NCBI GenBank assembly: GCA_963698085.1
Contig: OY969122.1
Location: forward strand, 372,001-436,000
Source of the DNA: VRUE01 sp963698085
GTDB taxonomy: Bacteria > Actinomycetota > Thermoleophilia > Solirubrobacterales > 70-9
DNA length: 64,000 bases
Direction of reading: 5' to 3'
How positions within the stretch are numbered: the stretch's first letter is position 1; each line of letters starts with the position of its first letter. This document shows, piece after piece, positions 59,576-64,000 of the stretch. The notes under the pieces were generated by a model that did not search any database, was not told the origin of the DNA, and was given only the letters and a program-made list of their open reading frames with translations. The position numbers and the translations under genes were made by a program.

Positions 59576-59588
59576 GGCGGGCGACAGT

Positions 59589-61977
<2,389 letters not shown>

Positions 61978-61988
<11 letters not shown>

Positions 61989-62394
61989 CCGTGCCGGAGC
62001 TCTTGGTGGTGAACTTCGACGGGCACTTGGTGACCAGGGTGTCGGGCTCGCCGACGAAGACTCCGCCTCTCTCGACGGTGCCGTTGAGGATGATCTCGCG
62101 CCCGCCGCGGAAGGGGTCGGGGACGGTTCCGGTGTAGGTGACGGGGATGCTCTTGCTTGCGTCGTCGCGATCGGCGACGCGGAAGCGCAAGCCGTCGCCC
62201 TCTCGAGCGATCGACCCCTTCACCACCCTGCCAGTCAGCTGGGCGCTGGTGCCTGGAGCGGCGTCGATCAGCTGCGAGGGCTCCTTCGCATCGGTCGCGG
62301 CGCTGAACGAGGTGTAGACGAGGCCGACGGCGAGCAGCACCGCGACGCCGAGCGCGACCACGAGCCGGATCTGTCGCTTGCGCTGGGGATCCAT
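61978..62394 (-). CDS. ccmE: Heme chaperone CcmE, Cys variant
   Basis: The 138-aa protein has one N-terminal helix (VVALGVAVLLAVGLVY) and a beta-barrel domain (GRVVKGSIAREGDGLRF, PVTYTGTVPDPFRGG). The usual heme-binding His (HxxxY) is replaced by Cys124 in TKCPSKF, giving CxxxF. It should hold heme for CcmF, but through a different residue. The ATG at 62394 is the first start in frame after the hairpin. Confidence 0.87.
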
Positions 62395-62424
62395 GGACGC
62401 CGGATTATCGCAAGGAGGCTGGGC

Positions 62425-62494
62425 GGGGTGGGTGCCCCAGGGTCGGCGGACGCGCTTCGCGCTGAGTGTCCGGCGACCCTGGGGCACCCACCCC
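62425..62494. repeat. Long hairpin between divergent ccmE and SDR genes
   Basis: Arms 62425-62445 and 62474-62494 pair perfectly over 21 bp, with a further inner pairing (GCGGAC with GTCCGG) and a GCGCTTCGCGC hairpin at the tip. It lies between two divergent start codons, so it is not a conventional terminator. Confidence 0.75.
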
Positions 62495-62519
62495 TACGCA
62501 AGCTGGGAGAATCGACGGG

Positions 62520-63233
62520 ATGGACGGCAGCAACAGCGATTCGGTGATGCTGATAACCGGAGCTTCCAGCGGCATCGGCGCCGCCACGGCGCGGGCGGCT
62601 GCTGGGACGCACCGGCTGGTGCTGGCGGCGCGGCGGTTGGAACCGCTGCAGGAGCTGGTCGAGGAGCTTGGCGGCGAGGAGCGGGCGATCGCGGTCCAGT
62701 GCGACGTCACCGAGTGGGACCAGGTCGAGGCGATGGCCGCGTCCGCCCTGGAGGCCTTCGACCGAATCGACGTTGTCTTCGCCAATGCCGGCTTCGGTGC
62801 CACCCGCGGCTTCCTCGAGGAGTCGCCGGAGCACTGGCGCTCGATGGTCCTGACCAACGTCTACGGCGTGGCGCTGACGATCCGCGCCACTCTCCCCCAC
62901 CTGCTCGAGCGCGGCGAAGGGCATTTCCTCGTCACCAGCTCGGTCGCCGGCCGCCGCGCCCTGCCCGGCTCGCTTTACTCGGCGACCAAGTGGGCGGCGA
63001 CGGCGATCGGCGAGGCGCTGCGGGCAGAGCTGCGCCAGATGCACGAGAACAGCGGCATCAAGGTGACGCTAATCGAGCCGGGGATGGTCGACACGCCTTT
63101 CTTCGACAACAGGCCCGGCGAGTGGGCGCTGCAAGGCGAGGACATCGCCCGCGCCGTGATCTTCGCCCTAGAGCAACCGGGCAACGTCGACGTCAATGAG
63201 ATTCTCATTCGGCCCACCTCGCAGCCGATCTGA
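62520..63233 (+). CDS. Short-chain dehydrogenase/reductase
   Basis: The 237-aa SDR has MLITGASSGIGAATARA, CDVTEWDQV, FANAGFGATRG and the catalytic Ser and YxxxK in VTSSVAGRRAL and LYSATKWAA. NADP is likely because of the basic residues after the second strand (AARRLEPL). The substrate is unknown. GGGAG lies at good spacing before the ATG at 62520. Confidence 0.85.
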   Translation: MDGSNSDSVMLITGASSGIGAATARAAAGTHRLVLAARRLEPLQELVEELGGEERAIAVQCDVTEWDQVEAMAASALEAFDRIDVVFANAGFGATRGFLEESPEHWRSMVLTNVYGVALTIRATLPHLLERGEGHFLVTSSVAGRRALPGSLYSATKWAATAIGEALRAELRQMHENSGIKVTLIEPGMVDTPFFDNRPGEWALQGEDIARAVIFALEQPGNVDVNEILIRPTSQPI

Positions 63234-63242
63234 CTCTGTCGA

Positions 63243-63280
63243 TTGATGCTTTCCCACCCTCCAGTGGGGACAAGCCATCA
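63243..63280. terminator. Terminator between the SDR and glycosyltransferase genes
   Basis: An imperfect stem pairs TTGATGCTTTCCCAC with GTGGGGACAAGCCATCAA and is followed by AAAA on the plus strand (a T-run for the minus-strand gene). It sits between convergent genes. Confidence 0.5.
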
Positions 63281-63283
63281 AAA

Positions 63284-64000
63284 TCAGCCGCGTAGGGCGA
63301 GGCGGACGAGGCGCCAGTAGCCGCGCAGGAGCGTGCGCGCTGGAGCGGAGCGGGCCGCCGCCGGGATGAAGGGTGAGTCGAGGTCGGGGGTTAGCCAGGC
63401 GGCGAACTCGGCGGCACTGACTTTGCGCGTGGCCTGGACTTCGCGGCGCTCGCGCAACAGGCGCGGCAGCCAGCGGACCACTTCGCCGATCGCCGCGAGT
63501 TTTTGCCTCCCCCAGCCAGCGGCGACCGAGGCCGGGATCAGCGCCAGCTCGGTCAGGACTAGCGCCGGCGCGAGCAGCACCAGCAGGCTCGCCGGGTAGA
63601 CGCGGATCAGAAAGGCCCAGCGGTTGCGCTCGAGCCAGCGCCACTTGTGCTCGCGGGCGCCGAACTCGTAGTCGTGGTCAACGACCGCTGCTGGCTCGAT
63701 TCCCAGCGCTCCCCCGCCGAGACGCAGGCGCAGCGAGAGATCGACGTCCTCGTGGTAGAGGAAGAAGCGCTTGGGGAAGCCACCGACCCGCTCCCAGGTG
63801 CGGCGGGGAACCGCCAGGCAGGCGCCCGACAGCGCCGCGACCTCGCCCGCCGGAGGCGCCTCGCCGAGCGGACGCCCGTGTCCGCCCGCCCAGACGATGC
63901 CGGTGAAATGAACCGGGTTGCCCGCTGAGTTGATCGTCCTCCCGTCACCGTCGGCGACCAAGGCCTGCCAGGCGGCCCAGCCACGCTCCTCCAGCCAGGG
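63284..64000 (-). CDS. Family 2 glycosyltransferase (5' end outside window)
   Basis: The frame is open from the right edge to the stop at 63284, so the N-terminal catalytic start is missing. The visible part has LSGACLAVPRRTWERVGGF and FFLYHEDVDLSLRLRLGG (metal and acceptor region of GT2 rhamnosyl/galactosyl transferases), then WRWLERNRWAFLIRVYP and a C-terminal membrane-associated helix (ASLLVLLAPALVLTELAL). It probably builds cell-surface polysaccharide. Confidence 0.82.
   Translation of the reverse strand, partial: PWLEERGWAAWQALVADGDGRTINSAGNPVHFTGIVWAGGHGRPLGEAPPAGEVAALSGACLAVPRRTWERVGGFPKRFFLYHEDVDLSLRLRLGGGALGIEPAAVVDHDYEFGAREHKWRWLERNRWAFLIRVYPASLLVLLAPALVLTELALIPASVAAGWGRQKLAAIGEVVRWLPRLLRERREVQATRKVSAAEFAAWLTPDLDSPFIPAAARSAPARTLLRGYWRLVRLALRG

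Overview
The window is 64 kb of GC-rich bacterial chromosome with densely packed genes, frequent GTG/TTG starts and 1-4 bp stop/start overlaps. A LexA gene with an actinobacterial-type SOS box, a FabG4/FadA2/HtdX-like lipid cluster of mycobacterial type, MMPL transporters, a DUF2252 protein and an RNase P RNA point to Actinomycetota. The mix with a Chloroflexus-like malyl-CoA lyase, CcmE/CcmF and a c-di-AMP riboswitch before an RlpA-type gene suggests a deep-branching soil lineage such as Thermoleophilia/Solirubrobacterales. The phylum is a good inference; the order is a guess.

Region 1 (1-8.7 kb) is central carbon and acyl-CoA metabolism: a MaoC hydratase, a secreted collagen-like protein, an acyl-CoA dehydrogenase with an SCP2-like partner, a CAP-domain protein, an L-malyl-CoA/beta-methylmalyl-CoA lyase and GTP-dependent PEP carboxykinase. 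Region 2 (8.7-18.5 kb) holds an O-antigen-ligase-like membrane protein, a secreted glycosidase, a fused PabA-PabB with a divergent PabC (folate), and a sucC-sucD-ferredoxin operon. Region 3 (18.6-25.5 kb) is a lipid operon (thiolase, two-domain ketoacyl reductase, double-hotdog dehydratase, two acyl-CoA dehydrogenases) behind paired palindromic operators, followed by an HxlR regulator divergent from an RND/MMPL exporter. Region 4 (27.8-39 kb) has an archaeal-type AAA ATPase with an AT-rich operator array, an acyl-CoA synthetase, a GGDEF-EAL protein, a DUF255 thioredoxin-like protein, a second MMPL protein, glutamine synthetase and a cysteine-less AhpD-like protein. Region 5 (39-42.7 kb) contains two secreted proteins, a c-di-AMP riboswitch, rnpB, an SDR, lexA and tRNA-Leu(GAG).

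Region 6 (42,647-52,953) is an integrated mobile element of about 10.25 kb in the 3' half of the tRNA-Leu gene. It is bounded by a 54-bp perfect direct repeat. It carries a tyrosine integrase, an excisionase-like protein, two tandem XRE regulators, a MobF (TrwC/TraI) relaxase-helicase, and likely cargo: an OLD-family ATPase/TOPRIM protein at one end, a HEPN-like zinc-ribbon protein at the other, and a possible toxin-antitoxin pair. No conjugation channel genes are visible, so it looks mobilizable rather than self-transmissible.

Region 7 (53-64 kb) contains a cupin protein, DUF2252, an alkB-rubredoxin-tetR alkane-oxidation operon, secG, a secreted protease pair, ccmE-ccmF, an SDR and a glycosyltransferase that runs off the right edge.

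Two cross-cutting features stand out. Several long near-perfect intergenic hairpins (about 70-120 nt) share an architecture, and one is read in frame as the linker of the PabA-PabB fusion. Short palindromic operators sit at many regulated promoters.
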